Positions 37,001 to 49,700 are shown, counted from the stretch's first letter. The stretch: DNA of 64,000 nt from Liolophura sinensis (GCF_032854445.1 NC_088298.1:23025295-23089294); one strand, 5' to 3'. A program made the numbers and translations. The notes: generated from the letters alone by a model not told the origin.

Positions 37001-40000
37001 ACACCGGAAGTTCCGATCACACCGGAAGAGCCTGGGTTACGGACTTTGGCGACTGTACCCGGATATACAAGGGTCACCGCCATACGGTCAGCTGTATCAA
37101 ATATCATGATGGATTACGTAAGTAGTGATTGAAGTTTTTTATCACAAAATATTCAGTTTCAACGAAAAAACGTTGATAATCTCTGGTAATTATTGTGTAG
37201 ACGTGACTTTGTGTAAGATACGATTCATATCTTCACATAGCCTCAAACATATGGACTACATTGATTACGTTGGTGCAACGACAAACGCATTGAAACAAAA
37301 TGTGCGCTTGTTTTCGGTTCAGGATTTGTGGCACTTTTTATATAACTCACATATTAATTAAGACAATATATTTACACATACCGTATATATGTAATTAATT
37401 ATTGATATATATTTATCAAGGTCTTGCAGCAAACTGCGGATGGTCGTGGGTTTCTCCAGGGCGCTGTACGGTTTCCTCTTACCATAATGCTGGCCGGCTT
37501 CGTATAAGTGAAATATTCTTAAGGACTACGTAAAACACTGATCAAATAAATAAATGGATTTAACATTTTGGTGAAGGGTTATTGGTTTGCAGTATTGTCA
37601 TATAAAAACGTAAATCAAGCTTTGTTTTGAACCTCAAAACAAACGCCAAACTTATTCGAGTTACTTCTTTCATAAATATTGATATTCCTAGCCCTTTATA
37701 TAGTTCCATATTATATTTCAAACATTAAAAAGATATGAACACCTGTTTGACGTTTAACACGGGATTACAGTGTGGAATTTTGCCAAAAAAATGTCCAAGA
37801 AGACAGCATTAGCAGATCAAATATAAAAATTCCACATCTCAGTTTGCAACTGTCTGGCATAAAAATATCCCTCGTGCTTCTTACAGGTTATTTTCCCACG
37901 CTGACGTCATTGACGTCTTCACCAATTCCCGTTTTCCTGTACAGAACAACTAAAGCGTGTCAAAAAATTGCAGCTACAGTCAACTACATGTATGAAGTGA
38001 TCCAGACAGATGCTTCATTTCTGGGCGTATATACTTATATTAGGATAAAATGAAGCCTGCATGTAGTTGTAGTGAAGTGAAGCCAAAAGTTGTTCAATGA
38101 AAAGATATGAGCATATATAGTTGTGCTGGAGTGAAGCTCAAAGATGTTCACTGAAAAGATATGAGCATACATAGTTGTGCTGGAGTGAAGCTCAAAGTTT
38201 TTCAGTGAAAAGATAAGACCATAAATAGTTGTATTAAAGTGAAGCCAAAATTTGCTCGGTGAAAGCTGCATTGAACAGATACAGTTATTTTAAAGGGATT
38301 TTGGACAACATCCGGTGAAAACTACACTACAAACATAGTTATTTTGAAGTGAAGACGAAGTTGTTCGTTGAAAGCTAGACTGAGTGAGAGCGTAAATAGT
38401 TGCTCCGATATGAATCCGAAAATTATTCATTGAAAGCATATGAGCATATATAGTTTTACATATGTGGTTATTTTGAAGCTAAGTCGAAAACGTTTCGATG
38501 GAAGATACAGTGAGCATATATGTTTTGAAATGAAGATGAGAGTTGAACGCTTAGGAGAGGAACAGAAATAAAAAAACAGAAAAAATCGATAAAAGTCGTT
38601 GACTGTTGACGTACACAGTTAAGTGCCCTATGTGGAATATTAACTTGGTTTTCTCCCATATTTCTCCTCGTTAATTTATTTATTTATTTGTTTATTTATT
38701 TGGTGTTTTACGCCGTACTCAAGAATATTTCACTTATACGACGGCGGCCAGCATTATGGTGGGTGGAAACCGGGCACAGCCCGGGGGAAACCCACGACCA
38801 TCCGCAGGTTGCTGCAGACCTTCCCACTTCGGCCGGAGAGGAAGCCAGCATGAGCTGGACTTGAACTCACAGCGACCGCATTGGTGCTCCTCGTTAACTT
38901 GGACAATCTAATGACGTGTGTAACAACCCAAAGTGGACATAGAAACAATCGATCTTTCCACTCCTTAGACTCCAGCTGGAGTGGTTTGTGAGATTTGACC
39001 TTTAGAAAACATATAGACGTTCGATCTGTAATGTCCCTGAACTTAAGAAATGGAGGCATGTTGAGCTCTTGAATGGTTATTTATTTCTGGCTATCAGAGC
39101 ATCGAATGACCGCCATGTTAAACAAAAAGTCAGGTGTATCATTCAGTACAACACATTGCTGTGCTCATTGTCTCATTCCCTGACCTTACTTGACCTTGGA
39201 ATATTTACAGTTCTCACAGGGTGTGGTGACGGAGTTTGCAGAGTGTTTGAAGCTAAAACGGGAACACAGAAACAGGTTTTCAAGGGATCGCCTGAGTTCG
39301 CCATAAATGCTTTTCAGGTTTCAACTTTTGCTATGGTTTCACGCTACAGTCTGACGTCACTACGCACTGTTATTTGTCATTAATACACCCTCTTGCAGGC
39401 TTAGCACCAAGACGTTGTTTGGTCTACTAAATAACACCGCCTGTATCTTGCTGTTTACACGTAGCTTCAAGTGCTGACTCAGCCTCTCTCATTTTTCACT
39501 TTCCAGCTCAACGATGACCACGATATGCACACAAGGATCCATATCTTTGTACTCTGGGATGAATGTAATTTAAACTGAAAGCCAAACAATTCCCAATATT
39601 ATGACCAACACTTATGATTCCGTCAATTTCGGCCTTTTTGAGAAAAAATGAACTTACTAGGTTTACAAAATAATCCCTTGAATCTTAAAAATATCTTAAT
39701 GCCATTGTGCAATTTGTGTGTAATGTTGGCAGATCTAAGACGAAAAGTACATCTCCGGGCTAAGAAAATCATCTCCGGTTCCTGTTACATTCATCCCAAT
39801 CTGAGTTGACAATACACATTGTATATTTTCTGCCTCCAGTGATATGTTATCCTTCGCATTTTCCGTAGTATTATGGTGGGTGTAACATTTCTTAACTACA
39901 GACTAAGGGTCCAAGCTGGTAAACGCTGTGTTTTCCCAATGGCGAAGGGGCCATGTGCACATCGTCGCAAATCTTCTGAAAATCTGTTCTTAAGTTTTTA

Positions 40001-42620
40001 AGTTTTTAATAATGTTTATACAGTGTGATGAAATGCATTTCAAATGATAAAACTTGAAGAAAACCACGCGTAAGAAGTGCTAAAGTTCATTCGCGTTATG
40101 AGAAGTCATCTGTAGTTTATTTGAAATCATCTGTTTTGAATCCGTTTTAAACATAAGTTTATAGCACCATGCTCAGGAAAACGGCTTTAGTTTTATGCGC
40201 TGATTCGGATTTTTAACAGTATGAGGTCACAGTGACGTCCCTTTGATTTGTGTCACCATTTGACGGCCCTTTGATGACAACTGAAATTTCATATCGGATT
40301 CAACATCTGAGTTACTTATTCCAATAGGATAAGGTATCATAATGACCAAATATAGAACAATTTTGCCAACCAGCTACCCAATATTGACAGTTTACGAAGT
40401 CAAGCTAGTGTTTAATCATAACAAAATTCCCCTTCACGAATAATTCCTTTTTGGCCATTTATAGTAATAAGCTAAAACTGTTTTTCTTTAACCAGAAGAA
40501 GTATTTCTTATTGATAAGTAAAATACATCGGTGGTGTACAGCTTGGACCTCGGTAGCTGTAAGCAGGGAAATGTTTCATTCTTTTGTCCCAACACGATCT
40601 TGACAGGTTGCAATCACCACATTGACTCGTATCTTGCCTCACTTCACGCCTTTCCTGTGTTTTCTTCACTGAAGTATTCACCGGAGCCGGAGACTGCCTC
40701 GTACGTTGCTTTGATGCCAAGTCTGGTACACTTCGCCGTCAAATGAGAGGACATCAGATGGCGCTTAACTGCTTACAGGTAGAATTTTGTAGGGGAGATG
40801 GATGCGTCAAATATAAAAATTCCATTTTATATTTGGATTACTGCTTCTAAACCGTGGTATAACATTTCCCAAATCATTTGCTGTGACAATACTGTTGGCG
40901 TTTAACATCGAGGAAGTTAAGAACCAAAACAAACTCCAAAAAAAATAATAATTTTAGTGTGCTTAATGAAGCTGAAATTTGTGTGAAGTGTTGTGACACG
41001 TCATTGCATCTACCGGTAGCAATAATGACACTCCTACTTGTCGGAACAACGAGCTGTCAACGACGCTAGTGTGGCTGTTCGTGCAGTCTAACGTTCGTTT
41101 AAGACCACTTGTGTATCAGCAATATGGCGTGCATAGTCGTACATCATATGTGGGAAGTCAGTTAGTATCATGCCAAAGGTCGGAGGTTTACTCCGTAATC
41201 TCCGATTTCCCGTACCCATAAATCTGACCATCATGGGATAAGCGAAACAACGGTTGCATTCGCCCATAGGGTGTAAATTAGTTTGCCGGTCGGGTATAAA
41301 AGCGTTGATGAAAGAAGTAGCACGTGATGTTGGTTAGTGCACTGCGGCCGCGCGACACAACACGTCTACCGTACTGTTTCACGGTACAACACATCTACCG
41401 TACTGTGCAGCTGTTTCAAGGTACAACACATCTACTGTGCGATACTTTGCAGCTGTTTTGTGGTACAAAACATCTACTGTACAATATTTTGCAGCTTCTA
41501 CACGGTACGGTGTGGTTCACAACGTACATTTATAGTGCACAGCACTGAGCAGTTGTCGGATTTACATTATTTAAACAGAGCTATTCACTTTCACCATCAA
41601 CACAGGAACAAAAATCGATATTACTGCGCGTTTCATGAAGTGAAACAAAGACGCAGGTGAAAGTAGTATATGTGCTGTCTCACTGTCACACTTCCATTCA
41701 ATGCACATCTTTCTCTCACGCAATGTTTTAGTGACGTGGTTGATTTGTGTACTGTTATTGGGTATGTACCATTTACCGAGTATTCTCGAGTGATATCCTT
41801 TGATATTCAGTTTGGGACTAAGTTCAGGATTGGGGATAAAGCTAGCGAATGCCTCTTCCTACATCGATATCTGAATGTTTTCTCTTTTTTTGGTGGTTGT
41901 TATCTGAATACAGTTATCGTGAAACCTAGTCATGTTTTCTAAATTTATACAACATGGTTGTAGTGAGGCTAAAATACAATCCCAGAGTATATTATTCTGG
42001 ATATATTAGTGACTTCCTTTTTTACTATTCAATTGTTTCAAGGGAACCCTGTGGAAAATATAAAATTTTTCGGGTCTAAGGCACGTTCAGGCAAATACAT
42101 GCACACGTGTATGTGTAATTGAGTAGCTTAACACTGAACCATTTAATGTTTTCTATCAATAATTAATTTGACTATTGTTGGCCAAAAAAGCACCTGTTTC
42201 TCTCACTTGTATGCTAACGATTATAAAAAGTTCGCCTAAATACAATAAATAACACACTTGTTAAGCCGTGTTAATTTCACATAAATTCCTTCATTTTGAA
42301 TATCCTGTACACAGATAGTTGACGACAAGCTTTTCACGGGATCTCACGACGGCAGCGTGAGAGTGTGGGACATCCGGGGCCTTCGTGACGACGGGGTGTT
42401 CGGAAAGGAGGACACCAAAGATAAAGACAAAATGAAAGAGATCGAGAAAATGGGCGGACTTGACTCGGCTGACAACTATCAAAATGGCGGTACTAACGGT
42501 GATACCAAAATCATGATCGACGACGACGCGGAATACGGACAAGACAACCACGCGTACCAAAACGGAGATCTCACGCTGGACGAGAGGTCGCGAGAAAGAG
42601 CAGTACTGGATATGGTGTGA
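33272..42620 (+). CDS. WDR86: WDR86-like WD40-repeat protein (4 coding exons plus one alternative exon)
   Basis: Spliced gene: 33272-34039, 36982-37117, then either 39211-39317 or 40675-40778, then 42315-42620. All junctions are GT-AG and in phase. The product is 438 or 437 residues and folds as about eight WD40 blades. Blades 1-5 are in exon 1; blade 4 carries an acidic loop insertion, blade 6 spans exons 1-2, and blades 7-8 come from the later exons. The repeat order, the cysteines preceding each GH, and the final VRVWDIRGL match my recollection of vertebrate WDR86, whose function is poorly known; WD40 propellers are usually protein-binding scaffolds. I chose the ATG at 33272 (G at -3 and +4) because upstream in-frame codons offer no ATG. 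The C-terminal tail of about 75 residues is acidic and looks disordered. Introns contain SINEs and minisatellites. Confidence 0.9.
34820..35000 (+). mobile_element. tRNA-related repeat in WDR86 intron 1
   Basis: GGTCGCATGTTCGAATCTAG is a B-box-like motif, followed by a body resembling mollusc SINEs (TTTACACCGGTTTCC). The long ORF across it is not coding. Confidence 0.35.
36335..36560 (+). mobile_element. tRNA-related repeat in WDR86 intron 1
   Basis: CGTCACGAGTTCGAATCCAA is B-box-like. The body ends near CTCAAGAATACGACC. Confidence 0.35.
36982..37117 (+). CDS. WDR86: WDR86 exon 2 (WD blade 6 and start of blade 7)
   Basis: Acceptor TTGTAG before 36982 and donor GTAAGT after 37117. It enters in phase 0 and leaves in phase 1, with one base of a Leu codon. 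It encodes the end of blade 6 (TGSSD...GRAW) and a GHRHTVSCIKY start of blade 7. Confidence 0.9.
37425..37555 (+). mobile_element. SINE family A, 3' fragment in a WDR86 intron
   Basis: CTGCGGATGGTCGTGGGTTT through GTGAAATATTCTTAAGG and an AAATAAATAAATGG tail. Confidence 0.6.
38060..38540. repeat. ~61-bp degenerate tandem repeat in a WDR86 intron
   Basis: Units of GAAAAGATATGAGCATATAT + AGTTGTGCTGGAGTGAAGCT + CAAAG..TGTTCA, diverging to the right. Confidence 0.85.
38666..38885 (-). mobile_element. SINE family A, head truncated, in a WDR86 intron
   Basis: TTATTTATTTGGTGTTTTAC through CAGCGACCGCATTGGTG. It lies between the intron minisatellite and exon A. Confidence 0.75.
39211..39317 (+). CDS. 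WDR86: WDR86 alternative exon A (107 nt)
   Basis: Acceptor ATTTACAG, donor CAG|GTTTCA. Enters in phase 1 and leaves in phase 0. It encodes the LTGCGD...RVFEAKTGT...VFKG part of blade 7 and the first strand of blade 8. The usual GH pair at the blade 8 start is replaced by GSP, so this looks like the diverged version. Exon B has the same phases and aligns over its whole length. Confidence 0.85.
40675..40778 (+). CDS. WDR86: WDR86 alternative exon B (104 nt)
   Basis: Acceptor TTCTTCACTGAAG, donor CAG|GTAGAA. Enters in phase 1 and leaves in phase 0, like exon A. It encodes FTGAGD...RCFDAKSGTLRR..RGH and keeps the canonical GH, so it is closer to the vertebrate form as I recall it. It shares 11 of the first 25 aligned residues with exon A. 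Placed after exon A it would be read out of frame and hit a stop at 40744-40746. Confidence 0.85.
41350..41525. repeat. ~45-bp tandem repeat in the last WDR86 intron
   Basis: About four units of GGTACAACACATCTACYGTR + .TACTTTGCAGCTGTTT. Confidence 0.8.
42315..42620 (+). CDS. WDR86: WDR86 last coding exon
   Basis: Acceptor TGTACACAG, entry phase 0. It encodes the last WD repeat (LFTGSHDGSVRVWDIRGL), then a hydrophilic acidic tail rich in Asp, Lys, Asn and Gln, ending at TGA 42618-42620. A poly(A) signal follows about 150 bases later. Confidence 0.92.
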   Translation: MVDDKLFTGSHDGSVRVWDIRGLRDDGVFGKEDTKDKDKMKEIEKMGGLDSADNYQNGGTNGDTKIMIDDDAEYGQDNHAYQNGDLTLDERSRERAVLDMV

Positions 42621-42774
42621 TCAATGAACAACACTACACGTATTACCATGGCCGTGAAATTAAACATGGTAAAGGATTAAAAACAATTTCATCTAGGCTC
42701 CGGAATTTGGCGGGTTTTTATGTCCATTTGGTTATAACTGTTGTAAGTTTGAAAAGCTTTATAACTTGACTTTG

Positions 42775-42780
42775 AATAAA
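42775..42780 (+). promoter_or_regulatory. Poly(A) signal AATAAA, probable WDR86 3' end
   Basis: AATAAA lies 155 bases after the WDR86 stop in AT-rich sequence. It is the first canonical hexamer downstream. Confidence 0.55.
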
Positions 42781-42784
42781 TTTT

Positions 42785-45015
42785 AAGATGTTTTTCCTGT
42801 CGATTAAATGGGTAATTGTTTGTTAAGCGAAAAATTGAACTGACAGAAAAATTGTCGCTGTTTTGGCAGTGGTTACTTTTGAATTATATGTACGTATGTA
42901 AGCATCATGCCACTTTCATGTCATTTGGTCTATAAACACAGACATTCATTGTGATTGATAATCCTCGATTTACATTTTAATGACTGACTCATTCTAAACT
43001 TTAAAAGTCAACTTAACTGTGTGTCTGTATACTTGTGAAAAGGAGTGATAAGTTAGCCGTAAAGACGGAGTATAACTAATAATGCATTTTTAACAAACAC
43101 CCATGTGTTAACTGACTAGTATTACGCATGGGGGGAAATGGTTAAAAAAAAACCGCAATAGTTGTAATGTATTATGACTTGCCATATATTCATACAGTGA
43201 TTTTCAAATTTAGTTCCACATAGTTTTGTGATTAGTGAACGGTGCACTTTGAAATCGATTTTGACAAAAGCCTTTGAAACTGTTATAATTAGCTTTGTAA
43301 TGTGATAAATTACAGTTTTTGCAAAATATATTATATGAAAATTAAGTTATGAAGTCTTCAGGCTGTTGATCCCCGCACCAAAAAATTGTAACGGGTTAAC
43401 AGCCGACCTCTTAAACGAAAAAAATTCCACTGAAATGCAGACGTTAAAGCCAAAAGGCCAAAACTGTATTAAGTAAGCAGTTCTCTAAGTGAGAACAAAG
43501 TTTTATGAAATGAGTCTTCAGATAATAGCTTTAAGCATTGTTAAAGAAAAGATTATTAAAGCTTTGATGTATATAAAAGAAACGGCTGTGCTCGGTTTCC
43601 TCCCACCATAATCCTAACCGCCGTCGTATAAGTGAAATCTTCTTGAGGACGGCGAAAAACGCTAATCAAATAAATCACTATATCATTGAGAGACAATGAT
43701 AAAAACTCAAAAATTAATCTGTTAATTTTAAAGAAGATCTGTTGTTTTCTGTTATTATTACAAAATATACTGTGATATGCAACATAACATCCTGTTAGTG
43801 TACTTAATAGAATATGTCTGTTATATTCAACAGAATAATCTGTTTCAATAACAGAATACATTCTAGCATCACTCAGACAACAGAGGAATTTTTTGACTGT
43901 ACATTTTTGACAGTAACGAAATGTGCAGCATCTAATTTGTATATTGCTATACCATTACATGTCAAACTGCACCCAAGTCTGTTTACGATAAGAGCAAAAG
44001 ACAGGTGACAACCCATTTAACCGCCAATGTATAATGAACGTAGTAGTGTAAGTATACTATACTATACAAGTAGTGTAAGTGTACATATACATGTACTTGC
44101 ACGAAATGCACACACTTCATCAGCTTCATCCGAATTCTGGACGAGATTATTTTTCTTGTCCGGTTTACAATATATGTAAAGCAAAACAAATGGTGAAAAG
44201 TTGGATTTTTTTTCAGTCCAATAGGCACAGTTCAAATGGCAGACAGTCAGGTCTCTCGTTCTCTTTTGTAGGAGATTTGTAGAAATTTGTAAGAAAATTA
44301 TGCGTAAGTACATGTGTATATATAACTAAAGTGCCTCGTGCTTGAACCCTTATAATATAACATCAGTGGTTCAATGGTCATTTGTCTGCAGCATTTGCTT
44401 ATATGTACACTTGCTGGCGTGATTGACGGCGATATCGTCTCTGATTTATTTTATGGGTGACATCTGGATTTGAACTCGGATCTTCTCATCCGAAATCGTG
44501 CACTGTACCAACAAAATTGCTGCAGAGAAAAGACATTCGGCCAGGAAAATACTGCAGCCGGAAATAAAAAAAGTATATGGTAAAAGAGAGAAGTTAGTTA
44601 AAATTAAATGTAATTTGAAGGTCAAAATAAAACTAAATCATGTGACATTGACAATTTTTCTTTATATTATCAAATGCATATCAAAACCAAACTGCTTTTT
44701 ATAATGACACTGCTGGTACACTTTGTGCATGAATCCGTCCAATGACCGAACATTCTGTGATATATAACGCTCTGTTAATATTGTCCTCATTTGTTATTTG
44801 TTGAATAAATTATTTTACTGTGCAAGATTTTAGTCTTTGCTGAGCTTTGTCTGAAACTTACCGTAACGTATTTTCTATGACGTTGCGGAAATTGTGAAAT
44901 GACTAACTGGTTTGTCAGGAAAAAATACAACAGCAAAATAGAGTCTTATTGGAGATGCCTTTCACCTTGTGTAAACATGTAAACGTTTTTAGCGCATAAT
45001 GACTCCTCGTTGTCG
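42785..45015. other. Intergenic between WDR86 and the next genes
   Basis: AT-rich, with one SINE fragment at 43585. Upstream exons of the plus-strand gene at 46908 were not found here. Confidence 0.4.
43585..43675 (+). mobile_element. SINE family A, 3' fragment
   Basis: CTGTGCTCGGTTTCCTCCCA, GCCGTCGTATAAGTGAAAT and ACGCTAATCAAATAAATC. Confidence 0.6.
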
Positions 45016-45021
45016 TATACT

Positions 45022-45170
45022 TATTTATTCATTTGATTGGTGTTTTACGCCGTTTTCAAGAATATTTCACTTATACGGCGGCTGCCAGCGTTATGGTGGG
45101 AGGAAAACGGGAAGAGTTTGGGGGAAACCCACAACCATTCACAGCTTGCTAGCTGACCTTTCCACGTATT
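45022..45170 (-). mobile_element. SINE family A, truncated
   Basis: TTATTCATTTGATTGGTG through GAGGAAAACGGGAAGAG and ACCTTTCCACGTATT. Confidence 0.65.
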
Positions 45171-45331
45171 AACCCAACGATCTTCATCACTGCTCGGCGA
45201 CCCTTGGGCACACACATGTAGACACCGAACAAGTGATAAAGAAAGCACGCAGCACAATTTAGTGCTTTTTTTTTGCCCCGAATACCCATGGAAACTCCAC
45301 CATAAGAGAGGCTATCGCCACTCGCCGCCAT
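45149..45331 (-). other. Weak candidate start exon (MAASGDSLSYGG...)
   Basis: ATG-initiated minus-strand frame with a natural-looking N-terminus and a basic GIRGKKK stretch over an A9 run. No clear donor, and it runs into a SINE, so it is uncertain. Confidence 0.2.
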
Positions 45332-45555
45332 TCTTGATTTTCCATGGCAAACTGATTAAGTTCTCTCCATAGACATTTAAACTGAAGTTTGTGAAGAGTT
45401 ACAGGAATTGACGCTCATTTCTCAAATAAACGCCTTCTAAAGTGCTTTCCGGGGATGTTGAGGAGAAAGACACACCCAGTGTCATTCATGTGAACGCCGT
45501 CATCCCGGTATTGGTAATGTAATGTTCGCTGAATATCAGGATGATCCCATAAAGG

Positions 45556-45892
45556 TGTGCTAAATTAACACCACTTAATGTGTGCTAAATTAACACCACT
45601 AAATGTGTGCTAAATTAACACCACTTAATGTGTGCTAAATTTACACCACTTAATGTGTTCTAAATTAACACCACTTAATGTGTTCTAAATTAACACCACT
45701 TAATGTGTGCTAAATTAACACCACTTAATGTGTACGAAATTAACACCACTTAATGTGTACTAAATTAACACCACTTAATGTGTACTAAATTAACACTACT
45801 TAATGTGTACTAAATTAACACTACTTAATGTGTACTAAATTAACACCACTTACTGTGTACTAAATTAACACCACTTAATGTGTACTAAATTG
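45556..45892. repeat. 25-bp minisatellite, about 13 copies
   Basis: Unit TGTGCTAAATTAACACCACT + TAATG. The left half has GTGTGCT and the right half GTGTACT variants. Confidence 0.95.
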
Positions 45893-45899
45893 TGTATCT

Positions 45900-46510
45900 G
45901 TGGCACACGATTATATTACGCGAGCTGCACAAGCATACATGTATGTGTACAAAAGGTACATATTTTCTTTTTGAAGTAGTTTAATAGAGAAAAAAAACAT
46001 AAAACTGAGACCAAAATTAGATGAAAAAACCGTGAAAACTTTTTTCCTGATATGGCAAATTTGATTTTTCTCTTCCATGAAAATATGTTGTTGTATGGTA
46101 GGTATTTGGGACGACCTCTTGGCATATCCTCATTTACAACATCATTACACAAAGACAAAATATACAAAGTGATGGTCCCACCACATAAAAAATATTTTCA
46201 AGTATCTTTTTCTCTTTGCAACTATTTTTTTGACAATCTTTCATCTGAACTTCTTTTATGTTTCCCCCACCTTTGAAACATCTCTGATCTCCGGGTTTTG
46301 ATTTTGATTCTGATTTTGATTTTGATTTAACGGATTGGGCCTTATTCCAGGTCTAACCTGCGCACCAAATTTCTTTACACTTTTTTCCATAAAGTTAAAC
46401 TATTCTATAAAGTTGTCAATACAAACAAGTAAATCTCAAACAAAAACATGACCTTCCAAGCCAAGGAAAGCAATACAACACTAATTCCGTAAAAATACGA
46501 TAGTATAACT
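45900..46510. other. No gene seen; GATTTT simple repeat near 46.3 kb
   Basis: Short ORFs on both strands overlap. A (GATTTT)n-like stretch runs 46296-46328. Confidence 0.4.
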
Positions 46511-46517
46511 ACACAAT

Positions 46518-46523
46518 TTTATT
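46518..46523 (-). promoter_or_regulatory. Poly(A) signal of the cysteine-rich secreted protein gene
   Basis: AATAAA on the minus strand, about 60 bases after the stop of the terminal exon. Confidence 0.55.
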
Positions 46524-46584
46524 CTACCAGTTAAAGACGGTTTGAAATTCTACAATTTCGATGGGGTCATACTCTAACAGTCGT

Positions 46585-46700
46585 TTAAACTCGGTAAGAA
46601 CTGAACACGCAATCGCCATCTTTGTTCACTTCGTATCCCGGTTTGCACTCAGTGCATGTGTACTCGTCTGAACAAACGGCACAGTTGACAGTCTCGCATT
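46585..46700 (-). CDS. Terminal exon of cysteine-rich secreted protein
   Basis: Acceptor GATGTTTACAG, entry phase 1, stop TAA at 46587-46585. Six cysteines, including CETVNCAVC and CTECKPGYEV, then a short tail ending SSYRV. An AATAAA follows about 60 bases downstream on this strand. Confidence 0.78.
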
Positions 46701-49700
46701 CTGTAAACATCAAAAGTTAAGAAAAATCAGTGCGTGAGACCTTTCTTGGCAGGAGAGGAGGGGTGGGGTGTGTATGGAGGGGTTAGTGGGGGACAAACTT
46801 ACCGTTTACCTTTTTCTGAGCGTTTCAAATAACTACAACTCTAAGAATCTCAAACCTCGCTAAGCACCGAGCACTCATCCACCTTCTTTGTTCATTTCGT
46901 TTTCCAGTTCGAAGAGTTAAACACTAACGTTTTTAAAAAAGTAGAAGATGTGGAATCTGAGTACAGATTGCAGCATATTGGAAAACCTCTGTCGCATAAC
47001 GCGATTCAGGCCAAGCTGTGTAATCTGTTCAAAGAGTAAGAAATATATAATATAAGCCAGCACAGAGTTACACGGGTTTAGAGTTATGCCTTATACGACC
47101 AAGTAGGTAAATCGCTAGAACGCCTACTGAATGGTCAAACCACCATCACGCTTAAGGTAACAGCAAATGATCACGCGTAACAGGTGAAATCAGTATTACA
47201 ATACCAATCTGTCCATAAATTAGTTAGCTATATTAAGACAGGAACACACAATGAACTCCAAAGAGGGATGGCCCGTAATAAGTACAGGCCCGTTGGTGTG
47301 CGTTAGAGTAATTAATGCTTGGACAAATGTGTGGTACAATCGGGGAATCTAAATTGGAGATGACCCAGCATGAACTCATGTTACACATTACTGAGTGGTT
47401 GGGTAATTCCACTATAAACGTTCACATTGTCGCCATCTTTAATGAGACAGTAGGCGTACAAGTATTACCAGTTTGAGAGCGCCTGTCGAATCCCGATACA
47501 ACATGACATGGTTGTGGTATATGCACACGGTCAAAACAACGCCCCATGCACCATTTAACTATTACGACAAAATTAATGAGGAGCCTCTGTGGCCGAGCGA
47601 GATAGCACGCCATCGCGGCGCATTGACCCAGAAGCCTCCCACCAGTGCGGTCGCTGTGAGTTCAAGTTTGGCCGTACGCTGGAATTCTTGCAGTAACCTG
47701 CGGGTGGTCGTGGTTTACCCCCGGGTCCTCTGCGGTTTTCTCCCTCACCGCCGTCGTATAAGTGAAATATTCTTGAGCAGTACGGCGTAAACCACCAAAC
47801 AAATATATCAAAATTAATGTATTGTTCTTTTTCTATAGTTGATTGATCACGTTAACTTACCTTCACACCAGCTAACAGGGTTTGTGTAGTATCCATCTGG
47901 ACATGACTCTATGCAGACACTTTTTCTGAAAACAATACATACCGCGTATCATTACTGTAGACAGCGTATCATTACTGTAGACAGCGTATCATTACTGTAG
48001 ACAGCGTATCATTACTGCAGACAGTGTATCATTACTGTAGACAGCGTAATCATGGAACACGCACAGAGACACTTCAACACCATGACATTTATGGTAGGTT
48101 TACATGGGCTCAAACTCACTGACATATAGATATAAAACTAAATCTGACTTTAATCTTGGATCCCTTCAAAAATAGCCACATGGCTTTGTTTGTCTGCCAT
48201 ATGACCCTTTCTGCGCATGTGTACTCGATACTTCCCTCTGGCTTTTTCACAGATATGCAATAGTGTTTCAACAGTGGAACGTATGTTAACAATGACTGAG
48301 TTTCTAAATGAGTGAATAACGAAGAAATATCAGAACCATTGAAGAAATTGGTGTGAAAACTGAGATATACATGAGAATTTCCATTGGAATGATGGCAGTC
48401 AGATTCATGTAACAAATGACTCACTGCTTAAATGGATAAATGAAGGACTCCTTACAGCGCATGTGCCACTCTCTACTTCACTTTACATCAGCGCCACCAC
48501 TAGCAAATTTTGAAGAGAAATATTGAACAAAACCAAGGTCACTGGGGTCATAATGATGCAACAGAAAGTGAAATCAGAAAGAACAACCAATCCGCCTGAA
48601 CATTTGTCACTAACACTACTTTATACACATGCATTGCCTTTGTCTAGAGTATGTACAACATGATTCTAACCAAACCCTGAGACAGTTTCATTGATAAATG
48701 CTGGTTAAATAGTTCCGCGGGAGGACACAAGTGATGAGGCCAAGCCTAATCAAGCGTACGTGCGTCTCACAGACTCCAAATCTCAAGCTTGTCTTCTGGT
48801 GGCAGTGATGTAAAGCGAAAGGTAGAGAGAGACGTAAGCACTGGAAGGAGTATGGAGAAGTCATACTGATTGCCAGTTTCTTCTCAAAACAATGCCCACC
48901 TATACACTAACAGTCAGTTTTGTGTAAGAAGCAAAAACCATTGACAAGTTATTGACGAACATTCCCACTCACAACATGCAAACTTCCACCATTTATATTT
49001 AGTATTTATGTGGGGTTTGTTTTTTTGTAATTCTCAATGTGTAAAAGCTGAAAAGCATAAAGCCTTCCTCTTATGTGTGGATGCCGGATGAGTACAGCAC
49101 GCCCAAACGGTGACTGTCCTCGTCTCCTCGTGTAGCTACAAGCGAGTGGTGCGCCGTGGGACGAGATATCCTCATCCGGCTTCCATAATTATCCCTTCGA
49201 TATACTACAAACCTCGTGTCAGCGGTTCAAAGGCAAGTGCATGTATTTCAAACTCCAACTTTGACGTCATTCGCACCTCCCATCACAATCTTTTATAAGA
49301 GGACAAACCTATTATTTTTTAACTCCCTATGGAAAAATAATAGTCAACTTTATTTGTTGTAAACACGCACCCTGCGTTTGGATCCGGGTAAAGGTAGAAA
49401 CCTTCATCGCATTGTACACATCCGAGGGCAGAGCACTCTGAGTCAACGCAGTTGGCCGGACAAGCTACAAGACATGACGACCCATCAGTTATGTCATTTG
49501 CGAAACAGGAGATTCGTTCAAACTATGCATGTACTCATGAAAAAATCCAATAATAATATCCTTTTCGAAGGCGTTCTTCGTGATTTCATAAAAGAGAAGT
49601 CATTGAATATTTATGTGAGTACATGTATTTTACGTAGCCCAAACATAATGAGATTGATAAAGGACATGCACTTGACAAGCTTTCTGACTTAAAGCTTCAA

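Noticed and set aside
40531-40746. 71-codon plus-strand ORF
   Set aside because: Its second half is WDR86 exon B read one frame off; the exon frame matches the WD repeat.
49378-49692. 104-codon plus-strand ORF
   Set aside because: Its start overlaps the minus-strand cysteine-rich exon 2, which has splice sites and phase support.
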